Origin: Armatimonadota bacterium
GTDB taxonomy: Bacteria > Sysuimicrobiota > Sysuimicrobiia > Sysuimicrobiales > VGFF01
Length of the DNA: 24,530 bases
Direction: 5' to 3'
NCBI GenBank assembly: GCA_016868955.1
Contig: VGFF01000015.1
Location: 1 to 24,530 of the forward strand
The notes beneath the pieces were generated by a model. The model was not told the DNA's origin, made no database searches, and worked only from the letters and a program-made list of their open reading frames with translations. Shown here piece by piece: positions 14,575-22,615 of the stretch (position 1 is the stretch's first letter; the number at the start of each line of letters is the position of its first letter). Made by a program: the position numbers and the translations under genes.

Positions 14575-15783
14575 CTAGATTTCCAACAGGTGGTTCAACC
14601 GGTTCCGCTTCGCCGCGAGGTAGCGCTTGTTCTCCGGCGTGACCTGCGCCGAAAGGCCGACGCGCTCGACGACCTCGATGCCTTGTTCCTCGACCGCGGT
14701 GACCTTGGCGGGGTTGTTCGTCATCAGCCGCGTGCGCCGAATCCCGATCGCCTTCAAGATCTGCGTGCCGACGCGGTGGTCTCGGGCATCGGCAGGAAGT
14801 CCGAGATGAAGGTTCGCGTCGACGGTGTCGAGCCCGTGATCCTGGAGCTGATAGGCGCGTATCTTGTTGAGGAGGCCGATGCCGCGTCCTTCCTCCCTTA
14901 CGTACACAATCGCGCCGCGTCCCTCACGGGCGATTCGGTTCATGGCTCCCTGCAGCTGGGGGCCGCAGTCACATCGGTGGGACCCGAACACGTCGCCGGT
15001 AAGGCACTCCGAGTGGAGCCGCGTCAACGGCGCCCCGCCTTGATCCAAGTCCCCGAGCACCAACGCCAGGTGCGTATCCCCCGTGACGATGTACTCGAAC
15101 CCGAGCACCCGCCACGCGACGCCGTTCGCCGGGAGCTGCGTCTCGGCGGCGACGCGGACGAACGACTCGTGCCGCAGCCGATGGCGGATCAGTGCGTCGA
15201 TCGTCAAAATGGGAATTCCCCACGCGCGCGCGCGATCGATCAACTCGGGCATCCGCGCCATCGATCCGTCCGCCGATAGCACCTCGCAGAGCGCGCCGAC
15301 CGGTGGAAGGCCGGCGAGCCGCATGAGGTCGACGACCGCTTCCGTATGGCCTTGCCTCTGCAGAACGCCGTGTGGTTGGGCGATCAGCGGGAAGATGTGC
15401 CCCGGGCGCGCCAAATCCTCGGGGTGCGTTGCCGGATCCGCGAGCGCGCGCAAGGTCTTCGCGCGGTCCTGCGCGGAGATGCCGGTGGCCACGCCTTCGA
15501 TCGCTTCGACGGAGATGGTGAACGCCGTTCGGTACGGGCTGGAATTGCGCGCCGTCATCAAGGGTAGGTCGAGTGCGGCGGCGCGTTCGGCCGAAACGGG
15601 GGCGCAGATCAATCCGCGCCCTTCGCGTGCGAGAAAGTTCACGGTGTCGGGCGTGGCGTGCGACGCGGCGAGGATGAGATCCCCTTCGTTTTCGCGATCT
15701 TCGCTGTCGGTAACGATCGCGAGGCCGCCTGCCCGCAGTTGGTCGACCACCGCTTCGACGGTCGCGAACGTCGTCGAATTCAT
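14575..15783 (-). CDS. ribBA: Bifunctional 3,4-dihydroxy-2-butanone-4-phosphate synthase / GTP cyclohydrolase II
   Basis: About 402 residues, the normal bifunctional length. It supplies both starting materials for riboflavin. The N-terminal DHBP synthase domain (about 1-200) shows IVTDSEDRENEGDLILAA, EGRGLICAP, RTAFTISVEA, RPGHIFPL and RQGHTEAVVDL. The C-terminal GTP cyclohydrolase II domain has LHSECLTGDVFGSHRCDCG with the three zinc Cys, YVREEGRGIGLLNKIRAYQL, the VGTQILKAIGI segment and LMTNNPAKV. The ATG at 15783 overlaps the ribE stop (ATGA), with AAGGAA 11 bases upstream; an ATG at 15804 would add seven residues. Third gene of the rib operon. Confidence 0.98.
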   Translation of the reverse strand: MNSTTFATVEAVVDQLRAGGLAIVTDSEDRENEGDLILAASHATPDTVNFLAREGRGLICAPVSAERAAALDLPLMTARNSSPYRTAFTISVEAIEGVATGISAQDRAKTLRALADPATHPEDLARPGHIFPLIAQPHGVLQRQGHTEAVVDLMRLAGLPPVGALCEVLSADGSMARMPELIDRARAWGIPILTIDALIRHRLRHESFVRVAAETQLPANGVAWRVLGFEYIVTGDTHLALVLGDLDQGGAPLTRLHSECLTGDVFGSHRCDCGPQLQGAMNRIAREGRGAIVYVREEGRGIGLLNKIRAYQLQDHGLDTVDANLHLGLPADARDHRVGTQILKAIGIRRTRLMTNNPAKVTAVEEQGIEVVERVGLSAQVTPENKRYLAAKRNRLNHLLEI

Positions 15784-16385
15784 GATGTCTTCGTTTCCTT
15801 CCATGTCAGTAGCCCTTCTACGTACTTCGCGAGGATGTCGACCTCCAGGTTTACGCGATGGCCGACCTGGCGGCGTGACAAGGTGGTCGCGCTGAGGGTG
15901 TGCGGGATCAACATGACGCCGAATCCGTCGTCATCGATCGACGCCACCGTCAAGCTGACGCCATCAACGGAGATCGACCCTTTCTCGGCGATGTAGCGGC
16001 GCAACGCGGGCGGCGTCTCGATTTCCAACCATGCGGTTTCGCCGTCCACGCGGAAAGCGGAAACGACACCGGTACCGTCGACGTGGCCTTGCACGACATG
16101 CCCAGCCAAACGGGCGCCGACCGCGAGCGCCCGCTCCAGATTCACGGCGTCCCCAACGGCGCGGTCCCCCAAGGACGTCCGCCGTAGGGTCTCCGGACCG
16201 AGATCCACGTTGAAGCCGTCCGCTCGCACGCTCGTGGCGGTCAAGCATACGCCGTCCACGGACACGCTGTCGCCGACACCCAGTCCGGCGACGACCTCTC
16301 GAGCGCCGATGCGAACGCGACGAATCGAGCCGACCGCTTCGCTCGCCGCGATCGCGCCGACCTCCTCGACGAGTCCCGTGAACAT
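15780..16385 (-). CDS. ribE: Riboflavin synthase, alpha chain
   Basis: 201 residues made of two tandem lumazine-binding repeats, as usual. It dismutates two lumazines to riboflavin. Repeat 1: MFTGLVEEVG, GDSVSVDGVCLTATS, LGPETLRRTSL. Repeat 2: GHVVQGHVDGTGVV, KGSISVDGVSLTVAS, LIPHTLSATTL, VNLEVDILAKYVE. The first residues MFTGLVEE are the family's classic start. The ATG at 16385 shares one base with the ribD stop (TGATG); a TTG directly before it is also possible. It ends overlapping ribBA, so translation of the operon is coupled. In Bacillus nomenclature this is ribE; the Gram-negative name is ribC or risA. Confidence 0.97.
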   Translation of the reverse strand: MFTGLVEEVGAIAASEAVGSIRRVRIGAREVVAGLGVGDSVSVDGVCLTATSVRADGFNVDLGPETLRRTSLGDRAVGDAVNLERALAVGARLAGHVVQGHVDGTGVVSAFRVDGETAWLEIETPPALRRYIAEKGSISVDGVSLTVASIDDDGFGVMLIPHTLSATTLSRRQVGHRVNLEVDILAKYVEGLLTWKETKTS

Positions 16386-17500
16386 CAAGATGCCTCCAAG
16401 CGGCCGTGGAGGTCGCCGGCGACGACGATATCCGAGCCGAAGACGCAGTGTACCGGGTTCTCGAGCCGCAGCGCCGCCGAGAGCGACGCGACACCTCGGC
16501 CTGACACCGGCCCGGGAGCGGCGTCGCCGCCGATCACGATCGGCGCGACGAACGCGTGGACACGGTCGGCATGTCCGCCCTCGAGGAACGAGGCATGGAC
16601 CTTGGCGCCACCCTCGCTGAGGACGCTGAGTACGCCGCGCTCGCCGAGCCGGTCGAGGAGATCGGCGATGTCGACCTGGCCGTGCGCGTCTGATCGGCAG
16701 ACGACGAGTTTGGCGCCGGCGCGCTCGAGTCTCCCTTGATCCTCACCGGACGCGGCCTCCGTCACGGCCACGACGACGGGACTCGTCCCCTCGCGGAAGA
16801 TCCGCGCTGTTTCTGGTAGGCGGCCTCTGCTGTCGAGGACGACGCGTACCGGATCGCGCCCGCCGGAAATGCGGCAGGTTAGCGCAGGATCGTCACGAAC
16901 GCACGTTTCGCGTCCGATCAAGATCGCGTCGTATCGATCGCGGAGGCGATGCGCTTCCTCGCGGGCGGCCTCGGAGGTGATCCACCGCGAGCTGCCCGTG
17001 CGCGTCGCGATGCGGCCGTCGAGGGTCATCGCCCATTTGAGCGCGACGAGTGGACGCCCGGTGCGTCGGTGCTTGACGTAGGCGGCGTTGAGCGACGACG
17101 CACAGGACGCGAGCAGTCCCGTTTCGACGGTGATGCCGGCGCGGCGCAGCCGCGCGTGTCCGGCACCGCGCACGCGCGGATCGGGATCTTCCATCGCGGA
17201 AACGACGCGGACGATGCCGGCGCGAATGATCACTTCGGTGCATGGTGGGGTGCGGCCATGATGGTCGCAAGGCTCCAGCGTGACGTACAACGTCGCGCCG
17301 GCGGCTTCCGCCGCCGCGGCCGCGAGCGCGATCGGCTCGGCATGCGGTTGGCCCACTCCGGCGTGCCAACCTTCGCCGATGACAGTATCGCCGCGAACGA
17401 CGATCGCCCCGACGAGCGGGTTCGGACTCGTCCGACCCAGGCCCTTGCGCGCAAGCGCCAACGCGCGGCGCATATGATGTTCGTCTTGAAGGTTGGACAA
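16385..17500 (-). CDS. ribD: Bifunctional riboflavin deaminase-reductase RibD
   Basis: About 371 residues. The N-terminal deaminase has MRRALALARKGLGRTSPNPL, VGAIVV, the zinc motif HAEPIALAAA, and EPCDHHGRTPPC. The C-terminal reductase has LKWAMTLDGRIATRTGSSRW, the AILIGRETCVRDDPALTCR region, RVVLDSRGRLP, VLSEGGAKVHASFLEG and FVAPIVIGGDAAPGPV. The best start is the TTG at 17500 (LSNLQDEHHMRRAL), because the family usually has a few acidic residues before MRRAL. An ATG at 17470 is possible but has no ribosome site. The frame is open to 17638, but that part is the riboswitch leader. Expression is controlled by the FMN riboswitch and terminator just upstream. Confidence 0.96.
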   Translation of the reverse strand: MSNLQDEHHMRRALALARKGLGRTSPNPLVGAIVVRGDTVIGEGWHAGVGQPHAEPIALAAAAAEAAGATLYVTLEPCDHHGRTPPCTEVIIRAGIVRVVSAMEDPDPRVRGAGHARLRRAGITVETGLLASCASSLNAAYVKHRRTGRPLVALKWAMTLDGRIATRTGSSRWITSEAAREEAHRLRDRYDAILIGRETCVRDDPALTCRISGGRDPVRVVLDSRGRLPETARIFREGTSPVVVAVTEAASGEDQGRLERAGAKLVVCRSDAHGQVDIADLLDRLGERGVLSVLSEGGAKVHASFLEGGHADRVHAFVAPIVIGGDAAPGPVSGRGVASLSAALRLENPVHCVFGSDIVVAGDLHGRLEAS

Positions 17501-17525
17501 ACCAAATACGCCCCTTCTCGGGGCG
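17500..17525 (-). terminator. Riboswitch-linked intrinsic terminator overlapping the ribD ribosome site
   Basis: On the minus strand CGCCCC (17525-17520), loop GAGAA, GGGGCG (17514-17509), then TATTTGGTTTGT: a GC-rich six-pair hairpin followed by a T-rich run. It is the expression platform between the FMN aptamer and ribD. The 3' arm contains the only purine-rich ribosome-site candidate (GAAGGGG) for the TTG start, so the same hairpin could also block translation. Confidence 0.65.
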
Positions 17526-17627
17526 CGGTGAGGGGGAGAACGCGTGGCCGGTCGGCACCCGGAAACGGACACCGACGAACCCACCCGGGGCCGACACCGT
17601 CCTCCCGGCGGGCATGGCGACGCGACA

Positions 17628-17764
17628 CCTTCTCTCATCCGGACTGTACCGTCGGCCCCGGAGTTCCACCGGATCCTGGGCGCTCAGATTGCCGCGCCCT
17701 CGCGGGCTGTACCGCCGATCGGGAATTGGAGCGGCTCGCGCCTCTCCTCACCCTGCCCCGAAGG
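17628..17764 (-). promoter_or_regulatory. FMN riboswitch (RFN element) controlling the riboflavin operon
   Basis: On the minus strand the conserved aptamer runs in order: CCTTCGGGGCAGGGTGAGG, then after a short extra hairpin AATTCCCGATCGGCGGT, CAGCCCGCGAG, a variable stem, GATCCGGTGGAACTCC, GGGCCGACGGTACAGTCCGG and ATGAGAGAAGG. The outer helix P1 pairs CCTTC (17764-17760) with GAAGG (17632-17628). It binds FMN and, in related leaders, favours termination when FMN is plentiful. It lies about 130 bases before ribD, with the terminator hairpin between. The extended arm inside the first conserved stem is a tolerated variation of this class. Confidence 0.95.
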
Positions 17765-17962
17765 TTTCGTGCGCTGTTCGATTTGGGTTCAGCGTACCAT
17801 AATGGCGGCCGGAGACGTCCGCAATCGGCCGGCACTTCCCGTCGAATTTGCCGGACGAGGTCACGCAGGCAGGCGGCCGTCCGTTCATGGGGAACTCATT
17901 CGCTGAATACGCGGGCGGCATTGGCCGCCGGCGGAGGCATGGAGAGAACCAAGGGGGGGCCG

Positions 17963-19690
17963 ATGGAAGCATCACACTTGGGTCGGCCGTGGCTGAAGCA
18001 TTACGAGCCCGGCGTGCCAGCCGACTTCGACGTCCCGGAGATCGGTCTGCCGGCGTTCCTCTCGAACAGCGCCAAGCGATTCCCTCGCAATCCTGCGATG
18101 ATCTTGGCCGGCCCGGGGTTTCGTTCTTCGTTCACGTACCGGCAGCTCGATTCGCTGAGCACGCGCTTCGCGCTCGCGCTCATCGCCAGCGGATTGCGAC
18201 CAGGGGACCGCGTCGGCTTGCAGCTGCCGAACCTTCCGCACTATCCGATCGCGTATTACGGCGTGCTGAAAGCCCGGGGCATCGTGACCCAAATCAACCC
18301 ATTGTACAAGGGTCGCGATTTCGAATTCATCCTGCGGGATTCGGGCGCTCGGTTTCTCGTGACCTTGACGCGGTTGCTGGACAATGTGCGCGCCGCGATG
18401 AACGGTAGCAACGTCGAGAAGATCATCGCCGGCGGCGTTCACGATTATTTCCCGCTGCTTCCGCGATTGATCTATGGATGGCGGCGGGCGAAAGCGGCCG
18501 GCGACTCGGCAACTCTGCGGGACGGCGAAGTTCGGTTCTCGGATTTTCTCAAGGGCGGCGGACGTGGGCGACTGTCGGACGGCCCCGCTTCGGACGACGT
18601 CGCGGTGCTGCAATATACGGGCGGAACGACGGGGATCCCAAAAGCGGCTGTCCTCACGCACGGCAATCTGGTTGCGAACGCCATCCAAATCAAGCTCTGG
18701 CAGACCGACCTGAAAGAAGGCGCCGAGCGGATCTTGTGCTGCGTGCCTTTCTTCCACTCGTATGGCTTGTCACTGTGTTTGAACAACGGCGTCTACATCG
18801 GCGCCGCGCTCGTGATGGTGCTGCAGAGGATGTTCGAACCGCGGACCGTCGCCGAGGCGTGTCGCACGCTGCAACCGACGCTCTTTCCCGGTGTGCCGGC
18901 GATGTACTTGGCGATCAACCAGCTCAAGGACTTGAAGCGCTACAACCTTGCGTCGATCCGGATCTGCGTCTCAGGGGCGGCGGCGTTGCCGTTGGCCGTC
19001 AAGACGGAATTCGAGCGACTGACGGGTGGGAAGCTCGTCGAGGCCTATGGGCTGTCGGAAGCCTCACCGGGAACGCACGCGAACCCCGTGTACGGCGTGA
19101 ACAAACCAGGGTCCATCGGATTGCCCGTCCCGAGCACCGAGGCGCGCATCGTCGACTTGGAAACCGGCGCGCGATTACTGGCGCCCAATGAGATCGGGGA
19201 GCTCGTCATTCGCGGCCCTCAGGTCATGAAGGGCTACTGGAACTCCGACAGCGAGACACGCGTGACGCTCCGTCGCGGTTGGCTGCACACCGGCGACATC
19301 GCGAAGATGGACGAAGACGGTTACTTCTTCATCGTCGATCGCAAGAAGGACATGGCGAACATCGCCGGATACAACGTCTATCCGCGGGAAGTCGAGGAGG
19401 TTCTCTACGAGCATCCTCAGATCGCGGAGGCCGCCGTCGCGGGCATATCCCATCCGGTGCGCGGCGAGCTGCTCGTCGCCCACGTCATTTTGAAGTCGCT
19501 CGCCGGTCGGTCGGCTCGGGAGTGGTCTCGGGACATCCGTGAATTCTGCCGGCAGCGACTCGCCGATTACAAGGTGCCACGCCGCATCGAGATCGTCGAC
19601 GAAATCCCCAAGAGCTTGATCGGGAAACCGTTGCGGAGAGAAATCCGCGAAACGGCGTCGCAACGCCCCGCGGATGACGGCGCGGATTGA
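17963..19690 (+). CDS. Long-chain acyl-CoA ligase (FadD-like, adenylate-forming enzyme)
   Basis: 575 residues. Activates a carboxylic acid, probably a long-chain fatty acid, through an acyl-adenylate to its CoA thioester. Motifs: the P-loop-like YTGGTTGIPKAAVLTHGN (about 218-235), CCVPFFHSYGLSL, LFPGVPAMYLAI, EAYGLSEASPGTHANP, GWLHTGDIAKMDEDGYFFIVDRKKD split as the core A8 region, AGYNVYPREVEEVL, and PKSLIGKPLRR with catalytic Lys near 555. The ATG at 17963 follows AAGGGGGGG; upstream open frame to 16949 is antisense to ribD and not coding. Close to FadD/LcfB; the chain length and any non-fatty substrate are uncertain. It is transcribed alone, divergently from the riboflavin leader. Confidence 0.93.
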   Translation: MEASHLGRPWLKHYEPGVPADFDVPEIGLPAFLSNSAKRFPRNPAMILAGPGFRSSFTYRQLDSLSTRFALALIASGLRPGDRVGLQLPNLPHYPIAYYGVLKARGIVTQINPLYKGRDFEFILRDSGARFLVTLTRLLDNVRAAMNGSNVEKIIAGGVHDYFPLLPRLIYGWRRAKAAGDSATLRDGEVRFSDFLKGGGRGRLSDGPASDDVAVLQYTGGTTGIPKAAVLTHGNLVANAIQIKLWQTDLKEGAERILCCVPFFHSYGLSLCLNNGVYIGAALVMVLQRMFEPRTVAEACRTLQPTLFPGVPAMYLAINQLKDLKRYNLASIRICVSGAAALPLAVKTEFERLTGGKLVEAYGLSEASPGTHANPVYGVNKPGSIGLPVPSTEARIVDLETGARLLAPNEIGELVIRGPQVMKGYWNSDSETRVTLRRGWLHTGDIAKMDEDGYFFIVDRKKDMANIAGYNVYPREVEEVLYEHPQIAEAAVAGISHPVRGELLVAHVILKSLAGRSAREWSRDIREFCRQRLADYKVPRRIEIVDEIPKSLIGKPLRREIRETASQRPADDGAD

Positions 19691-19871
19691 TTCGTTTCTC
19701 GCGCCGTAAGTGACCGGCCGTTCGATACCGTGCCTTCATCCCTTTGAGGCATCTCGGTGCGGAATCCGAGTACGATAGGCGCATCAATTGTCACAGAATT
19801 CAGTCGAACGAAGCAATTTTTCCGCGGGAGGGCGGAAGGTGCGACCGAGAGCAGCGCGCGTCGGAGAACGA

Positions 19872-20876
19872 ATGCGCGCATGGGTACACTTTGAGAACGA
19901 TCCGATTTGGTTCGCAACGGCTGATATGGCGTCCGCGCCGTCGGCGGAAGCTTTTGCCGGCCTAGCCCTGATCCCCGCGGCTCACCGTGGGGACCGAGTC
20001 CGGATCGAAACGCCCTTGAGCCCCGTTTGGCTTCAGTCCGTACCGGGAATCCTGGCGATTCACCATGAGTGTTGGGGGACCTCGCCGACGCTGCGGCCGC
20101 CGTGTACGCTCGCCGCCATCGTCTTCGTGCAGGGCTTCGACATGCCCATCAGCGACGACGAGCGGGCGCTGCACTTCCTCCCGACATTTCGACGGATCGC
20201 TGAATCGCTCGGATTGCGATCCATCTTCATCCGTACGAACGTGCGTGAGAATCCCTACTTCAACTCGATCTCGTGGGAACGCACGCACTGCGCGGCATTG
20301 ACCGCCATCGGACACCTCCTCGCGAACGAGTATGGACGGCTGGTCATCCCATCCAGCAGCACCCTCGATGACGTCGGCCTCTGGGGATCGCACTGGCGAA
20401 CGGATCCCTTATGGAAATCAGGCTCCGTCGACTTCCTGCACCATGACCCGGCCATCCACCGGAACGACAAGATCCGCTTGATCGCTCATGAGCCGCTCTT
20501 GTGGAAGTCGCTGCTCGTCTGCTGGGAGAACCGCACAGCGCATAGCAACTGCTCAGCGTGCGAGAAATGCGCGAAGACGATGGTGCTCCTGTCCGCCTGC
20601 GGCCAGCTAGAGAATTACGAAGTCTTCGATCTGTCGGTGCCGCTGGCGCGGCGGATCGAAGACCTGCCGCGCGCGCCGGTCCATATGATCCACGTGTGGG
20701 CGCACGTTCTGGAGCTGGACTTGCCATCGAAGGTCAAAGAGGCGATTCGACGCCTCATCCTGCGGAGCCGCTGGGCCCTGCTCGTCGAAGCCGCGAAGAG
20801 CGCCGTACGCTGCTTGCGCAGCCGCGTTCTGTATTTTCTCCAGCGACGTCTGAGCGTGCGGAACAGATCGATCTAG
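19872..20876 (+). CDS. QueC-like PP-loop superfamily protein lacking the PP-loop
   Basis: 334 residues from the ATG at 19872 (GGAGA 4 bases upstream); GTG at 19839 or TTG at 19788 would extend it. The middle and end match, from memory, a family of 7-cyano-7-deazaguanine-synthase-like proteins often near surface-polysaccharide genes: AIVFVQGFDMPI, IRTNVRENPYF, LVIPSSSTLDD, GLWGSHWRTDPLW, LLVCWENR and the zinc-type cluster NCSACEKCAKTM. Relatives carry an ATP-binding SGGVDS-type PP-loop directly before the VFVQGFD strand; here the frame runs from GTSPTLRPP straight to CTLAAIVFVQGFD, so roughly 25-45 residues seem missing with the frame kept. It is probably unable to bind ATP in the usual way. 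Function unknown. The stop lies 5 bases from the convergent HAD gene. Confidence 0.7.
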   Translation: MRAWVHFENDPIWFATADMASAPSAEAFAGLALIPAAHRGDRVRIETPLSPVWLQSVPGILAIHHECWGTSPTLRPPCTLAAIVFVQGFDMPISDDERALHFLPTFRRIAESLGLRSIFIRTNVRENPYFNSISWERTHCAALTAIGHLLANEYGRLVIPSSSTLDDVGLWGSHWRTDPLWKSGSVDFLHHDPAIHRNDKIRLIAHEPLLWKSLLVCWENRTAHSNCSACEKCAKTMVLLSACGQLENYEVFDLSVPLARRIEDLPRAPVHMIHVWAHVLELDLPSKVKEAIRRLILRSRWALLVEAAKSAVRCLRSRVLYFLQRRLSVRNRSI

Positions 20877-20881
20877 TCGAT

Positions 20882-21604
20882 CTAGAAGATCTCCAGCAGG
20901 CCGGTCAAGTCGTTCACGACGCGATGGGGACGATGGTCCTCGTCCTGCTGCGCGGGATCTTCGTGACCCGGTCCGGCGGGCCACGCCCGCCGGACCCAGA
21001 TCGCGTGCCATCCGCTCGCCCGGCCGCCGGAGATGTCCGCGAACAACATGTCGCCGATCATCGCGCAGGACGCGGGCTCGCTTCCGGCGCGACGGGCCGC
21101 TTCCTGAAAGATGCGAGGATCGGGTTTCGCGTACCCGACTTCCTGCGAGATCAAGATAGGATCGAGGTGATCGCAGAGCCCGGTGTCCGCAAGCTTTCGG
21201 CGTTGCAATTCCCGGGGCCCATTCGTGATCAGCCCAAGACGATACCCGCGCGCCGCCAGGGTTGCGAGCACGCTCGGCGCTTCAGGGAACAGCCGAGCGT
21301 GCTCGGCGGCCCGCGCCTCTCGGTACGTCGGCAGCAATTCCGCCAACGGGATCTCGATTGCGAGCTCCGTGACCACTCGTTTCCAGCAGAGCTGCCAGAT
21401 CGACTCCAGCGTGAACCGCGGATCGGCGGGCGTCGAGGAACGCCATGCGTCGAGGTTCGCCCGAAGATAGACGTCGGCCAACCGCGCCAATTGGGTGTCC
21501 GATAGCCGCGCTGAGAACCGCGTGGCGACTGCGTCGACGCAATCGATCATCATGCCCGTGGCGTCGAGCAACGTATCGTCGAGGTCGAAGAACAGCGATG
21601 GCAT
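20882..21604 (-). CDS. HAD-superfamily hydrolase (phosphatase, Gph/YjjG-like)
   Basis: 240 residues. All four HAD motifs are present: I, LFFDLDDTLLDAT with nucleophile and acid Asp; II, GLITNGPRELQ; III, VGYAKPDPRIF with Lys; IV, AMIGDMLFADISGG with the metal Asp. A helical C1-type cap lies between I and II (about 20-90). It probably dephosphorylates a small phospho-metabolite or nucleotide; the substrate is not predictable. The start is the ATG at 21604, immediately downstream of tRNA-Ser on the same strand. The C-terminal 35 residues are polar (PGHEDPAQQDEDHRPH) and variable. Ends convergently, 5 bases from the QueC-like gene. Confidence 0.92.
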   Translation of the reverse strand: MPSLFFDLDDTLLDATGMMIDCVDAVATRFSARLSDTQLARLADVYLRANLDAWRSSTPADPRFTLESIWQLCWKRVVTELAIEIPLAELLPTYREARAAEHARLFPEAPSVLATLAARGYRLGLITNGPRELQRRKLADTGLCDHLDPILISQEVGYAKPDPRIFQEAARRAGSEPASCAMIGDMLFADISGGRASGWHAIWVRRAWPAGPGHEDPAQQDEDHRPHRVVNDLTGLLEIF

Positions 21605-21617
21605 CTCGAGGAAGTGG

Positions 21618-21710
21618 CGGAGGGGGTGGGATTTGAACCCACGAGGCAGGTTTAGGCCCGCCTACGCGCTTTCCAGGCGCGCCGGATCAGCCGGACTCCC
21701 GCACCCCTCC
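21618..21710 (-). tRNA. tRNA-Ser (anticodon GGA)
   Basis: A 93-base class II tRNA. The acceptor stem GGAGGGG (21710-21704) pairs with CCCCTCC, followed by discriminator G and an encoded CCA (21617-21615). The anticodon loop CTGGAAA places GGA at 21674-21672, reading UCC and UCU. The long variable arm (GGCGGGCCTAAACCTGCC) is as expected for serine, and the T-arm reads GTGGGTTCAAATCCCAC. A CATACT box just upstream (21714-21719) could be its -10. Confidence 0.96.
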
Positions 21711-22615
21711 TACAGTATGGAATCTGACGTCCTGCGCAGAAGCAGAGTCAGAATACGGAAGGGCCATGAGGGTGTCAAACGATCGCGTTGCGGTCTCAGG
21801 TGCGTTTCGGGGAACGGGAAGACGTCGCCGCCCCAGAGCTCGACACCAGTCACGCAGAAGTCGTTCCCATCCAGCCGGCTGGACCCGAACGGCGGATAGA
21901 GCTTCAATTGGTGCGGCTTGCCGGCCCGCTGCATTTCCGCGGCGAGCACGCGGCTCGGCTTGAGGTCATAGTCGTTCTCCGCTTGGATGAAGAACACCGG
22001 CGGCTGGGCGTTGCGCGCGGCCGTCGCGAGCCGTTCACGGATCTCCGGGATCGGCGCCCAGGACTGGGCGGCGCCGATGAAGTTCACCGCGGCGCGATAG
22101 CCAGCGGGCCGCTCGGTGCCCAACATCGTCTTGATCCCGCCGTAGGAGCAACCGGCGACTGCCAGACGACGCCCGGCCGTGAACGGTTGTGCCTTCAGCC
22201 ACTCCAGCGCTGACATCTGGTCGCCAAGGTGCGTCTCGTGCAGCCGGATGAAGGTCGTCCCGCGTTGGGCCAGCGGAGCCGCTTGAAGTTGGTCATGAAT
22301 GTATGGTCCTGGTGATCGCTCTTGTCCGCGACGGTGCGGAACGAAGAGCACGAGGCCCCGGCGAACGAATTGAGGACCCAGGGTCGGTAGCCAGCCAGGG
22401 AGTTTCTCTCTGCCGTGGTTCCACAGCAGGGCCGGAAACGGGCCGCTGCCCTCGGGCTTCCACAGAAATCCCCGCAGTTAGAGATCGCCGCTGGAGAAGG
22501 CGACCCCTTGCTGGGCGGGTGTGCCTTGGGCTTTCGTCGCCGCGGGCGTCAGCACCGAGAGACCAAGGATGACCACGGCCATGAAGCGAGCCTGAAGCAT
22601 TATGCGGCCGAACAT
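21710..22615 (-). pseudogene. Secreted alpha/beta hydrolase (dienelactone hydrolase/S9-like), interrupted by in-frame TAA
   Basis: The ATG at 22615 follows GGGAGG. It opens with a signal peptide (MAVVILGLSVLTPAATKAQG) and FSSGDL, then TAA at 22480-22478. The next codon continues without a frame change into LRGFLWKPEGSGPFPALL, WNHGREKLPGWLP, LVLFVPHRRGQERSPG, ALEWLKAQPF, AGCSYGGIKTMLG (nucleophile Ser), PVFFIQAENDYDLKP (acid Asp) and KLYPPFGSSRLDGNDF. Relatives usually have His in that last segment (EGHxF-like), but Asn is seen here. The end (TSDSIL, stop at 21710-21712) looks like run-on sequence and abuts tRNA-Ser. An intact protein would be an exported esterase or peptidase. CAA to TAA is a plausible origin of the stop. 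The part after the stop has a GTG at 22351, but without N-terminal strands it is unlikely to function. Confidence 0.75.

Noticed and set aside
16949..17962. N-terminal extension of the acyl-CoA ligase frame back into ribD
   Set aside because: The extension is antisense to ribD and the FMN riboswitch and Arg-rich. The ATG at 17963 has an excellent ribosome site and matches the family start.
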